Assembly: GCA_050248495.1 (NCBI GenBank)
Contig: JBFWSG010000015.1
Coordinates: forward strand, 1 to 64,000
Direction of reading: 5' to 3'
DNA from: DASYDU01 sp050248495
GTDB taxonomy: Bacteria; Planctomycetota; Planctomycetia; Pirellulales; Lacipirellulaceae
Length of the DNA: 64,000 nucleotides
Shown: positions 44,456 through 53,200 of the stretch, piece after piece
How the letters are laid out: each line of letters starts with the position of its first letter
Position numbering within the stretch: the stretch's first letter is position 1
Notes under the pieces: generated by a model
Database searches by the model: none
The model's input: the letters and a program-made list of their open reading frames with translations, nothing else
What the model was told of the DNA's origin: nothing
Made by a program: the position numbers and the translations under genes

Positions 44456-45116
44456 ATCATCTTCCATCGACGCCTTGCTCCCCGCCGTCCGGCAGGAAGT
44501 CCTCGCCGCCACGCTCATGCATCCCGAGCGGTGGTGGTATTTGAGCGATCTGGCGGCGCACTTGCGGCGGACTCCCTCCAGCTTGCAGCGCGAGGTCGCG
44601 CGGTTGGCCGTCGCCGGCGTTCTGGAAACTCGGCAGGAGGCCAATCGGACCTACTACCGGCCCAACGTCGATTGCCCGCTGTTGCCGGAGCTCACCGGCT
44701 TGATCGCCAAGACAGTCGGTGTTGCCGACGTGGTGCGAAGATCCCTGGCGACACTGGCGAGACAGATCGATTGGGCGATCGTCTACGGCTCTTTGGCCCG
44801 CGGCGAAGAAGTCGCCGAGAGTGACGTCGATCTGTTGGTGATTGGCGACGCAAATCTTGCGGAGCTCGCGCGGCCGCTGAAGAAGGCCCAGCTGCACCTG
44901 GGCAGGCCAGTGAACCCAAGTGTCTTTCCGCGCGATGAGTTTCTCGCTAGACTCCGTGCGGGGCAGCATTTTGCCCGCAGCGTCGTGGCGGGCGACAAGC
45001 TCTTCCTGCTGGGAGATCCGCGTGAGTTTGCAGAAGCTACTCAAAGCCCGGCGGCTCCACCGGCATCAGACAAGTCCGGACGAACTCGCGGAACTGCAAG
45101 CCGTCGTCGACCGTGA
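44448..45116 (+). CDS. MNT-type minimal nucleotidyltransferase with N-terminal winged HTH
   Basis: A 222-residue protein. Residues ~10-75 form an ArsR-like winged helix (LMHPERWWYLSDLAAHLRRT then SLQREVARLAVAGVL). Residues ~95-190 are a nucleotidyltransferase with the motif YGSLARGEEVAESDVDLLVI (GS-x10-DxD). Minimal nucleotidyltransferases pair with HEPN proteins and act as antitoxins, in characterised cases by adding AMP to the HEPN toxin. ATG 44448 is preferred over 44427 because the promoter reaches 44437. The gene's 3' end overlaps the HEPN gene by about 95 bases in another frame. Confidence 0.82.
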   Translation: MRKSSSIDALLPAVRQEVLAATLMHPERWWYLSDLAAHLRRTPSSLQREVARLAVAGVLETRQEANRTYYRPNVDCPLLPELTGLIAKTVGVADVVRRSLATLARQIDWAIVYGSLARGEEVAESDVDLLVIGDANLAELARPLKKAQLHLGRPVNPSVFPRDEFLARLRAGQHFARSVVAGDKLFLLGDPREFAEATQSPAAPPASDKSGRTRGTASRRRP

Positions 45117-45457
45117 CCTCGCCGACGCGGGCATCGCCCAGCTGTCGCCCGATCGCCGCTTTGCCATTGCGTACAACGCCGTCCAGCAGCTGGCTAAGAC
45201 GGTACTGGCTTGCGCGGGGTATCGCGTGTCAACCTCCAAAGGCGGCGACCATGCAATTACATTCGAGGCCATGGGCTTGATCTTGGGCGTGGAGCACCAG
45301 GCGACGATCGATTACTTCGACACTTGCCGCCAGAAGCGCAACCAGGTCAACTACGACCACGCAGTTGACGTCGGACGCAGAGGCGTCTGAGCTTGTGCGC
45401 CAAGCGACGGAATTTCGAAGCGTCGTGGAACGGTGGATCGAAGAAAACGCACCGTGA
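45022..45457 (+). pseudogene. HEPN-domain protein, frameshifted (putative toxin of the MNT/HEPN pair)
   Basis: The GTG at 45022 with GGGAGAT five or six bases upstream starts SLQKLLKARRLHRHQTSPDEL and then RRFAIAYNAVQQLAKTVLAC, an all-helical HEPN domain. The RNase-like motif R-x6-H appears in CRQKRNQVNYDH. The frame ends at a TGA (45388-45390) right after AVDVGRRGV. From base 45371 the next frame reads SDAEASELVRQATEFRSVVE then RWIEENAP and stops at 45455-45457, the usual HEPN C-terminus. So a one-base shift near 45370 breaks the gene; it may be real decay or a sequencing error. The active-site motif precedes the break. Confidence 0.8.
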
Positions 45458-45535
45458 GACTCTGAATCGGTGAAGCCGTTCGGGTTGTTTCTCCGTTTTC
45501 GTTGGCACAACGGTAAACAGTTAACTTCCCACCGC

Positions 45536-46330
45536 TTACGCCCCCACTGCCCGCAGCCACCAATGGGCCATTAGCGCCGCGCCATCACCAGTCGGATGGA
45601 CACCGTCCGCCGCCCAGCGTTCCGGCGGCGCAATCTTCACGGCCCGGTCGAACATCGTCTGAAAAGGCACGAATACGGCGCCCGCCGATTCGGCAACCCG
45701 CTTCGCCGCCGCGCGGTAGCCGTCGAATGCCGGGAACCAGCTGTCGTCGACGGCCCCTACTTTGAGCACGAATGGCTCGCAGACGACGAGCTTTACATCG
45801 GGCAGGGCCGTCTGCGTCCGCGTCAGCAGCGCCTTGAAGTCGCCCTCATACTTTTCCAGCGTGCCGTCGTAGCCGTGCTTGAGCAGGTGCCAGTAGTCGT
45901 TTACGCCAATGAGAACGCTCAGCACATCCGGCTTCAGATCGAGACAATCGGTCTGCCAACGTTCGGCGAGCTGATAGACTTTGTTGCCGCTGAAGCCGCG
46001 GTTGTAAAACTTGAGACCGTCGTCGGGTCGGTCCACCAACAGCTGCGACGCCACGAACCAGGCATAGCCTGTGCCGATCGCGGCCGCCGAGTTTGCGGCA
46101 GCGTCGCCTTTGTCGCGGCCGGCGTCCGTGATCGAATCGCCCTGGAACAAAATGGTCTGGCCGGGCCGGATGAGCGGCTCGCCCTGCGGCGCTACGGACG
46201 CTTCAGTTTCGGCTTTCGCAGCGTCGAGCGCCGAAAACGCGGCCAGTGCCGCAACGGAAAGAGCCGAGCCGCCCAGTACGAATTCCCGGCGACTGGGCGA
46301 CATGTTTGGGTCCGATCTGCGTTTCGCCAT
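45536..46330 (-). CDS. SGNH/GDSL-family hydrolase with Tat signal
   Basis: A 264-residue secreted esterase-type protein. The N-terminus has a twin-arginine pattern SRREFVLGGSALSVAALAAF. The SGNH blocks follow: nucleophile Ser in FQGDSIT, RGFSGNKVYQLAERW (Gly and Asn blocks), LIGVNDYWH, and the Asp/His pair in ADGVHPT. Such enzymes remove acyl groups from polysaccharides or small esters outside the cytoplasm. The substrate is not clear. ATG 46330 is used; ATG 46300 (MSPSRREF) is an alternative. Convergent with the MNT/HEPN pair. Confidence 0.87.
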   Translation of the reverse strand: MAKRRSDPNMSPSRREFVLGGSALSVAALAAFSALDAAKAETEASVAPQGEPLIRPGQTILFQGDSITDAGRDKGDAAANSAAAIGTGYAWFVASQLLVDRPDDGLKFYNRGFSGNKVYQLAERWQTDCLDLKPDVLSVLIGVNDYWHLLKHGYDGTLEKYEGDFKALLTRTQTALPDVKLVVCEPFVLKVGAVDDSWFPAFDGYRAAAKRVAESAGAVFVPFQTMFDRAVKIAPPERWAADGVHPTGDGAALMAHWWLRAVGA

Positions 46331-46505
46331 GGTGGAAAGACTCCTCTGATGCCGATTATCTGCTACGACAGGCACGACCGCCGTTGCCGCCGGATTCCCA
46401 GCCTAATCGATCCGGCGGCGAACTGCCAACTCGGGCCCCCTCGCGTGCTTTACTTTCCCAGATAGTCGCAGGATAACAGGTGAAGCCGAAGGTCAGGTCC
46501 GTCCC

Positions 46506-47063
46506 ATGCACGTCGAAACGTTGGATCGCCGCCACATTTCCGACTCCGACGTCCGCTCGATCGCGGAGCTATTGAACAAAGTTTTTACGAAGCGCAGCCT
46601 CGAGGTCCGCATCGCGCGGTTGATCGACGACTGGCCCAGCTACCGCGGCCCCGAGGCCATGTTTCCGCGGTCGTTCGTCATCCGCGAGGACGGCCGGCCG
46701 GTCGCCCATGCGGCCGCGCTGCCGCATACGATCGGCACCAGCGAGGGCGACCTCACTGTCCTCGGCCTGGTCCACGTCTGCACCGACCCCGACGCCCGCG
46801 GCCAGAAGCTGGGGCAAGCGGTCGTGCGGGCCGCGTTCGACCTGGTCGATCATGGACCGTATCGGCACGCGCTATTTCAAACGTCAAACAGCGTCCGCGG
46901 CTTTTACGAGAAGCTCGGCGCCGGAGTCGTCACCAACCGGATCATCAACTCGCTCGCCGACGACCCGACGGCCAATCCCTTCTGGGACGACGTAGTGATG
47001 CGTTACCCGGCCGCAAAACACTGGCCCAAGGGCGACATCGACCTCCGCGGCCCGGCGTGGTGA
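46506..47063 (+). CDS. GNAT-family N-acetyltransferase
   Basis: A 185-residue acetyltransferase with a GNAT fold: FVIREDGRPVAHAAALPHTI (beta strands), LGLVHVCTDPDARGQKLGQA (acetyl-CoA pyrophosphate loop; R/Q-x-x-G-x-G/A form) and ALFQTSNSVRGFYEKLGAGV near the end. It resembles GCN5-type enzymes acting on amines or protein N-termini, but no specific substrate can be named. It has its own gene environment, with convergent miaE downstream. Length is normal. Confidence 0.83.
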   Translation: MHVETLDRRHISDSDVRSIAELLNKVFTKRSLEVRIARLIDDWPSYRGPEAMFPRSFVIREDGRPVAHAAALPHTIGTSEGDLTVLGLVHVCTDPDARGQKLGQAVVRAAFDLVDHGPYRHALFQTSNSVRGFYEKLGAGVVTNRIINSLADDPTANPFWDDVVMRYPAAKHWPKGDIDLRGPAW

Positions 47064-47138
47064 GAACAGTGAGCACAGAGAAGATCCCGCCGCTTGACTC
47101 CTTGCTCCCTGCTCCTTGCCCCGTTCTCCCTGCTAACT
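47064..47138. repeat. Intergenic repetitive segment, CCCTGCTCCTTGC type
   Basis: Between convergent genes, TTGCTCCCTGCTCCTTGCC followed by CCGTTCTCCCTGCT consists of near-copies of TTGCTCC/CTGCT; the left part GAGAACAGTGAGCACAGAG carries complementary words. Dyad pairing is weaker than in the other elements. It covers the shared 3' region of the GNAT and miaE genes. Confidence 0.45.
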
Positions 47139-47708
47139 ATGCATCCGCGGCAATTCTTCGCCGCGGTCGATGATCGCGGCCTCCAGCGCGGCTAGCTCGC
47201 CCAGGCGGGCCATCACGACTTCCTCCGGCGCGAATTGCTTGGCGAGCCGGGTGTACGTCGTGTGGTGACGGGCTTCGGACTCGAACAGCCCACCGTAGAA
47301 CGACTTGAGCTCGGCATCCTGCACATGCTCAGCCAGCACGTGGAACCGCTCGCAGGACCGCGCTTCGATCAATCCCGCCACGAGTAACCGATCGACCGCC
47401 TTTTGCGGTTCCTGCTTACGCACCAGGTCGTTGAGCTCGCGTCCGTAACTCGACGGCTTCAGCCGGCGAAACCGCACCCCGCGGCGATTGAGTAGATCAA
47501 TCACCATCTGAAAATGCTCCAGCTCCTCATTGACGATGAATGCCATCTCGCGGCACAGCCCCTGATCCTCGACGTAGTGGAAGATGAGATTCAGCGCCGT
47601 GCCAGCCGCCTTCTTTTCGCAATGAGCGTGGTCGATGAGGATTTCGTCTAAATCGGCATCGACCTGTGCTAGCCAACGAGCGGACGTTTCAGATTGCAGG
47701 TGGAGCAT
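47133..47708 (-). CDS. miaE: tRNA-(ms2io6A)-hydroxylase
   Basis: A 191-residue ferritin-like diiron protein with the MiaE pattern DEILIDHAHCEKKAAGTALN, VNEELEHFQMVIDLL, LIEARSCERFHVLAEH and FESEARHHTTYTRLA, which supply the Glu and His ligands of the diiron site. MiaE hydroxylates the isopentenyl side chain of 2-methylthio-N6-isopentenyladenosine at position 37 of certain tRNAs. Length is normal and all metal ligands appear to be present. Its start lies next to the repetitive element at 47717-47793. Confidence 0.92.
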   Translation of the reverse strand: MLHLQSETSARWLAQVDADLDEILIDHAHCEKKAAGTALNLIFHYVEDQGLCREMAFIVNEELEHFQMVIDLLNRRGVRFRRLKPSSYGRELNDLVRKQEPQKAVDRLLVAGLIEARSCERFHVLAEHVQDAELKSFYGGLFESEARHHTTYTRLAKQFAPEEVVMARLGELAALEAAIIDRGEELPRMHS

Positions 47709-47716
47709 GAGAGAAC

Positions 47717-47793
47717 GATCGATGAAGGTTGAATGATGATTGATGATCGGCGACCTAGATCATCAATCATCGATCATCACTCATCAATCCCCT
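47717..47793. repeat. Intergenic hairpin element, GATGATTGATGATC type
   Basis: ATGATTGATGATC (47736-47748) pairs perfectly with GATCATCAATCAT (47758-47770) around GGCGACCTA. The outer parts are near-copies (GATCGATGAA on the left, GATGAGTGATGATCG on the right strand). The right arm runs into the SDR gene and supplies its last codons and stop (GATGAGTGA, read on the minus strand). Confidence 0.8.
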
Positions 47794-48613
47794 TGAGGTC
47801 TTTGCGGACGCGGCGGGCCACGCGGCTCAGCAGCGTTCTCGGCAGCCAGCGCTTGGCGCGCCAGTACCAGCGCTGGTCTGTTCCCATCACGACGTATAGT
47901 TCGCCCCGCTCTGAAGCTGCCAGCGCACTGGCCGCGACCGCCGCGGGATCGAGCGTCGAATTCTTCACGTACGACTCGGTCATCCGGCGAAAGGCGTCGC
48001 TCTCGAACGACGCGCTCTCGACAAACCGTGTCGGCATCGGTCCGGGGCAGACGACGGTAACGCCCACATGGCGCGGCTTCAATTCGCCGCACAATGTTTC
48101 CGACAGGGCGACAACGGCCGCCTTGGACAGATTGTACGGCGCCATTCCGGGCGGGCACAGGAAGGCGAAGCTCGAAGCGACGTTTATGATCCGGGGCCGC
48201 GTTGCGCCCGCCTTTGCACTTTCGGCGAGCCACGGTGTCATCGTGTGGCATCCGTACAGCACGCTCATCAGATTGAGCCGCACCAACCGCTCCGCCGCGG
48301 CGAGATCCAGCGAGCCAATGTTGCCGGCCGCATACATTCCGGCGTTGTTGACGAGCAAATCCAACCGCGGCCAGGCTTCTTGCAGGCGCTGGCGCAATTC
48401 GGTCCAGGCGTCGGCGGACGTGACGTCGGAAATTTCGACCCGGGGGACGCCGCCGTTCTCAGTCACGAGTCGAGCCGTTTCCTCGGCACCGGTGACGTCG
48501 ATGTCGACGATGGCGATCGCATAACCGCCGGCCGCCAGGTGAAGGCAGAATTCCCGGCCGAGCCCGTTGGCCCCGCCGGTTACAATCGCATACTTGGCTG
48601 GCGTCGCGCTCAT
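47777..48613 (-). CDS. Short-chain dehydrogenase/reductase
   Basis: A 278-residue classical SDR with YAIVTGGANGLGREFCLHLA, NNAGMYAAG, catalytic Ser in NVASSFAFL, and Tyr/Lys in YNLSKAAV, followed by a C-terminal basic extension (RWYWRAKRWLPRTLL then SRVARRVRK). The amphipathic basic tail might associate with a membrane, as in related lipid or retinol-type dehydrogenases; the substrate is unknown. ATG 48613 overlaps the dihydroorotase stop by four bases, indicating coupled translation. Its 3' end lies within a repetitive hairpin element. Confidence 0.85.
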   Translation of the reverse strand: MSATPAKYAIVTGGANGLGREFCLHLAAGGYAIAIVDIDVTGAEETARLVTENGGVPRVEISDVTSADAWTELRQRLQEAWPRLDLLVNNAGMYAAGNIGSLDLAAAERLVRLNLMSVLYGCHTMTPWLAESAKAGATRPRIINVASSFAFLCPPGMAPYNLSKAAVVALSETLCGELKPRHVGVTVVCPGPMPTRFVESASFESDAFRRMTESYVKNSTLDPAAVAASALAASERGELYVVMGTDQRWYWRAKRWLPRTLLSRVARRVRKDLKGIDE

Positions 48614-49938
48614 GCGGTGGCCCAATAACCACCGCGAGCGTGGTCGAAAACCGCTTCGCTGCCACGATGCTCAGCCACAATCTTGCCGTCGCGATACACC
48701 TCGCGGCCCATCACAAACGTCCGCACCGGAGAGCCGGTGAGCGTGACGCCGTGCCAGGGGCTCCAGCCACACTTGGTAAGCTGATCTTCGTTGCGGACTT
48801 CCGTTGTCTTTTCGAGGTCCACCAGCACCAGGTCCGCATCGTAACCGACTTCAATCCGCCCCTTGCCCACAATGTCCCACACGCGGGCCGGTGCATCGCA
48901 CATCCAGCAAACGACCTGCTCCGGCGTGCAGCGGCCGCCATGCACTTCATTGAGCAGCAGCGCAAGTGAATTCTCGACGGCCGGCAATCCGGACGGCGAG
49001 GCAGGGTAGGGGCGCTGCTTTTCCTCCAGCGTGTGCGGAGCATGGTCGGTGGCGATGACTTGGATTCGCCCATCGAGAAGCGCCTGCCACAGCTGACGGT
49101 TGTCATCCGCCGTCTTGAGCGACGGATTCATCTGCACCAGCGTGCCGAGCCGGGCGTAGTCGTCGCTGTTGAAAAAGAGATGATGAGGACAAGCTTCTGC
49201 CGTAATGAGATTGCGATGATCTGCGAACAGCTCCGTTTCAGCCCCGGTTGAAACGTGCAGCACATGGAACCGATGGTTGTGCCGAAACGCGAGGTCGATC
49301 GCCCGCCGCGTGGCGATCAGTGCGGCAGCATGATCGCGAACGCGTGAGTGGTTCGCCACGTCGTTCGAACCGGCATATTTGGCCGCGTTCGCGCGGACCG
49401 TCGCCTCATCTTCGCAATGGGCAGTAATCGGAAGCGCCGTCTCGGCGAAGATCCGCTCCAGCGCCGTCTGCTCGTCGACCAGCAAATCGCCCGTGCTCGA
49501 GCCGATGAAAATCTTGATCCCGGGCGTGCGCTGGGCGGCTTTCAATTCTTCAACATTGTCGCACGTGGCCCCGATGTAGAATCCATAGTTGACGATCGAC
49601 TTCTGAGCCGCGAGCGCAAGCTTTTCTTCCAACCGGGCCTGCGTGATTGCCGGCGGCACGGTGTTCGGCATTTCCAGGAATGTCGTGACGCCCCCCTTGG
49701 CGCAAGCGCGGCTCGCCGTGGCTAGGTCTTCCTTATGCGTGAGCCCTGGCTCGCGGAAATGGACCTGGTCGTCGATTACGCCCGGGATCAAGTGCAGCCC
49801 AGACGCATCGACGGTTTCGTCAATGCGGACCTGCGCCGCGGGGTCGATGTCGACGATTTGTGCGCCGTCGATGAGTACTGACAGTCGGTCGGATTCGCCC
49901 GGGAAGACGACGGTCGCATTTTTGATCAGAGTGCGCAT
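48610..49938 (-). CDS. pyrC: Dihydroorotase (amidohydrolase type) with a His-to-Gln change in the metal motif
   Basis: A 442-residue amidohydrolase: IPGVIDDQVHFREPGLTHKE, TTFLEMPNTVPPAIT, the lysine in IKIFIGSSTG, AHCEDE, FHVLHVSTG and ATDHAPH. It matches class I-type dihydroorotases, which close N-carbamoyl-aspartate to dihydroorotate. In the usual HxH pair of the first strand the first His is Gln here (Q58-V59-H60). The same D-D-Q-V-H form occurs in some other bacterial dihydroorotases as far as I recall, so activity is still likely. Translationally coupled to an SDR gene. Confidence 0.87.
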   Translation of the reverse strand: MRTLIKNATVVFPGESDRLSVLIDGAQIVDIDPAAQVRIDETVDASGLHLIPGVIDDQVHFREPGLTHKEDLATASRACAKGGVTTFLEMPNTVPPAITQARLEEKLALAAQKSIVNYGFYIGATCDNVEELKAAQRTPGIKIFIGSSTGDLLVDEQTALERIFAETALPITAHCEDEATVRANAAKYAGSNDVANHSRVRDHAAALIATRRAIDLAFRHNHRFHVLHVSTGAETELFADHRNLITAEACPHHLFFNSDDYARLGTLVQMNPSLKTADDNRQLWQALLDGRIQVIATDHAPHTLEEKQRPYPASPSGLPAVENSLALLLNEVHGGRCTPEQVVCWMCDAPARVWDIVGKGRIEVGYDADLVLVDLEKTTEVRNEDQLTKCGWSPWHGVTLTGSPVRTFVMGREVYRDGKIVAEHRGSEAVFDHARGGYWATA

Positions 49939-50286
49939 GGAAGTCCTTGACCGAGAATATCGGTCGGGTGTTTACGGGGCAAGTCGCGGGTGGCGATTTC
50001 GCAACCGCTCCGCATGACGTGTTGCCATTCGTCGACACGATTTTTCTTGGCTTGCCGCCCGCTGGTCGACGCGCACTTCGCGTGACCTACGGTTTCCCAG
50101 AGCCGGGCGCTGCAGGAATTGTCATGCACGCCCGGCCAGACGACTTTTCGCGGCTCGATCAGGGTTTTTTTGCGATCGGCCGCCAGGTCTTTTCATTGGG
50201 ACTGCTGACGTTGGGTCAATCGGGTCGCCCGGCGTGCGTCGCAAGACGCATGTTGGGGCAAAGTCAGCAGCGGGGATGGGCAGCAA
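49939..50286. other. Divergent intergenic region upstream of the subtilase
   Basis: About 350 bases between dihydroorotase (minus) and the subtilase (plus), without a supported gene. A small perfect hairpin TGCGTC-GCAA-GACGCA (50235-50250) with a GNRA-type loop lies about 36 bases before the subtilase ATG, inside the likely mRNA leader. Promoters were not identified. Confidence 0.45.
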
Positions 50287-53200
50287 ATGAGTTCGCAACG
50301 CTCGCGCCGCGGGGCGGCGCGCCGCGCCGTCGCGCGGAGAACGGTCGTCGAAACACTCGAATCGCGGCAAATGTTTTCCGCAGAGCCCGTGGGCGGACTG
50401 CTGGGAGGCGGTTTCGAACATCACCAGCTCTCGGAACCGGACTTCTGGTACGACACGAGTGCGAACTTTGACGTCGACGCGCAAGTCGGCGACCTCGAAC
50501 AAACGCTCGCCGCGGCGAACCAATTGACCGGCCTCACCCAGGCCCGCAACGAGTATGGCCTGTTGGGTTACGGCCAGACGGTTGCCGTGATCGACAGCGG
50601 CATCGCCTGGGACCATCCGAACTTGGGCGGCGGCTTCGGCGGCGATTATCGCGTCGTGGGCGGCTGGGACTTCTCTGAAGAAAACGACGCCAATCCCTAC
50701 GACGACGGCCCATCAGGAGCCCATGGCACTCACGTCGCGGGAATCGTCGGCGCGACGATGGGGCCGACTGGAGACGAAGGCGTCGCGCCGGGCGTCGACC
50801 TCGTCGGATTGCGCGTCTTCAATGATCAAGGGGCGGGTTACTTCGGCTGGGTCGAGAAGGCCCTCCGCTGGGTCCACACCAATCGCAACGCCTTCGCCTA
50901 TCCGATCACGGCGGTGAATCTTTCGCTCGGCACGGCATGGAACGCGGCCACCGTGCCGAGCTGGTCGATGCTCGAAGATGAGTTTGCCCAGTTGAAATCT
51001 GACGGAATTTTCGTCGCCGTCTCGGCCGGCAACAGCTTCACAACCTACAAAACGCCAGGCCTCAGCTACCCGGCCGCGAGTTCGAGCGTCGTGCCGGTGA
51101 TGGCGGTCGACGACAACGGGTCGCTCAGCTATTTCAGCCAGCGGCACGAGCGGGCCATCGCCGCGCCAGGCCGCACCATTCGTAGCACGGTGCCCGACTA
51201 CGTCGGCAATCAGAACGGCCAGACCGACGACTGGGCCAGCTTCAGCGGCACGAGCATGGCCGCGCCCTACGTGGCCGGCGCGAGCGTGCTGATCCGCGAA
51301 GCGATGCAGTTCGTCGGCTACACGAATATCACGCAGGACACCATCTACGACCACATGATGGCGACGGCCGACGATGTGTTCGACGCTGCAACCAATGCCA
51401 CCTATAAGCGGCTCAATGTCGGCGCGGCGCTGGATGCCCTCATGCCGGACGATGAATTTGGCTCGACGGTGGAGTCGGCCTTCGACTTGGGAACAATCGG
51501 TGCGAGTGGCATGGACGTCCAAGGCACGATCGGCAGCCGTAGTGACGTCGACTATTTCCGCTTCACCGCGGCTGCATCGGGCACCGTCACATTTGCCGCC
51601 GCCACGACCCACTATCTCGACGCCAAATGGGCAGGCGACGGCGTGGCGAGCGACGACGGGCTCACCTACACGATCAATATCGTCGCCGGGCAGTCATATA
51701 CGGTGGGCCTGGCGACAGCTGGCGGCGTCGGTCATTTTGAACTGAGCGTCACCGCCGACTCGTCGTTCACGTTCGTCGATTGGGGCACTGTGTCGCAGCA
51801 ACGGCAACTGGGCGTCGGGGTGAGCGGCGAAAGCTGGTACTGCGTCACCGCCCAACAGGCCGGCTACCTGACCGCCGAAGCTTTCTATTCCGCCCAATGC
51901 CAGGTCGAGATAGCCTGGTTCGACACGAACCTGCAGCAGGTCGCCAGCGGCACGCTCGACGCGGATTGCCAGCGCGTCGACCGACAAGTGACCGCCGGTG
52001 AGCAGCTGTTCCTCCGCGTGAGCGGCCTGAGCGACGGCGTCGACTTCCGGCTCACAAATCTCGTCGACCTGGAGGGCGGCAACTTGCTGATCTCGGGCAC
52101 CGACGGCGACGACACGCTTTCGTTTACTGCCGGCGCAACGCACCAGATCGTCGTCAACGGCGTGGCGTACGAGATCGATGCCGCGAGCGTTGGCATGATC
52201 CAGATCGATGCCGGCGCTGGCCAAGATTCGATCACGATCACCGGCACCACTGCAAACGAAACGGCGACGCTCCGTGCCGGAGATGCACAAGTTCAGGGCG
52301 CCGGCTACGCGGTCGCGGCGATTGCAGTGGAGAATGTCGTGGTCATCGGCGGCGGCGGCAGAGACATTGCCGCGATGTACGACTCGATCAACAACGACGA
52401 GTTGGTCGCTCGTCCCGAGGCCGTCACGCTGCGAGGCCCCGGCTATGAAAACACGGCCGCGGACTTCGACTATGTGGCCGCCTACTCGAGCGCGGGCGGC
52501 TACGACCGGGCCGCCTTCCACGATTCCGCGGGGGACGACGCGTTCTCCTCCCGGCCCGATCGCGCAGCGCTGCAGGGCGCCGGCTATTTGAACATGGCAG
52601 ATCGCTTCGAGTTTGTGGCCGCTTATGCCACAAGCGGCACCGACCTGGCCTACTTCTACGACTCCGCCGGCGACGATGCTTTCACGGGCCGGCCCGACCG
52701 CGCCGTTCTGCAAGGGGCCGCTTACACGAACGCCGCGTACGGGTTCGACCAGGCCTTGGCGTACGCGATCGCGGGTGGTTACGATCGCGCCACGTTCTAC
52801 GACTCGGCGTCCAACGACGAATTCACCTGCCGCCCGAACCGTGCCCTCTTGCAGGGCAACGGCTACTTCAACCTGGCAACCGGCTTCGACGACGCCCTCG
52901 CCTACGCAATCAATGGCGGCAACGATCGCGCGGTGTTTTACGACTCGGCAGGCAACGATGTATTCACTTCGCGGGCCGGCCGCGCCGTACTGCAAGGCAC
53001 CGGTTTCATGAACGTTGCCACCGGTTTCGGCCAGGCAGTCGCCTATGCGATTGCCGGTGGCATCGACCAGGCGCTGTTCTACGACACCGCGGGAAATGAC
53101 GCATTCTTGAGCCGCGCCAGTCGTGCCTCGATGCAAGGCACCGGTTACCTGAATGTGGCGTCCGGCTTCCGGCACGCCGCGGCCTACGCCACCGAAGGGG

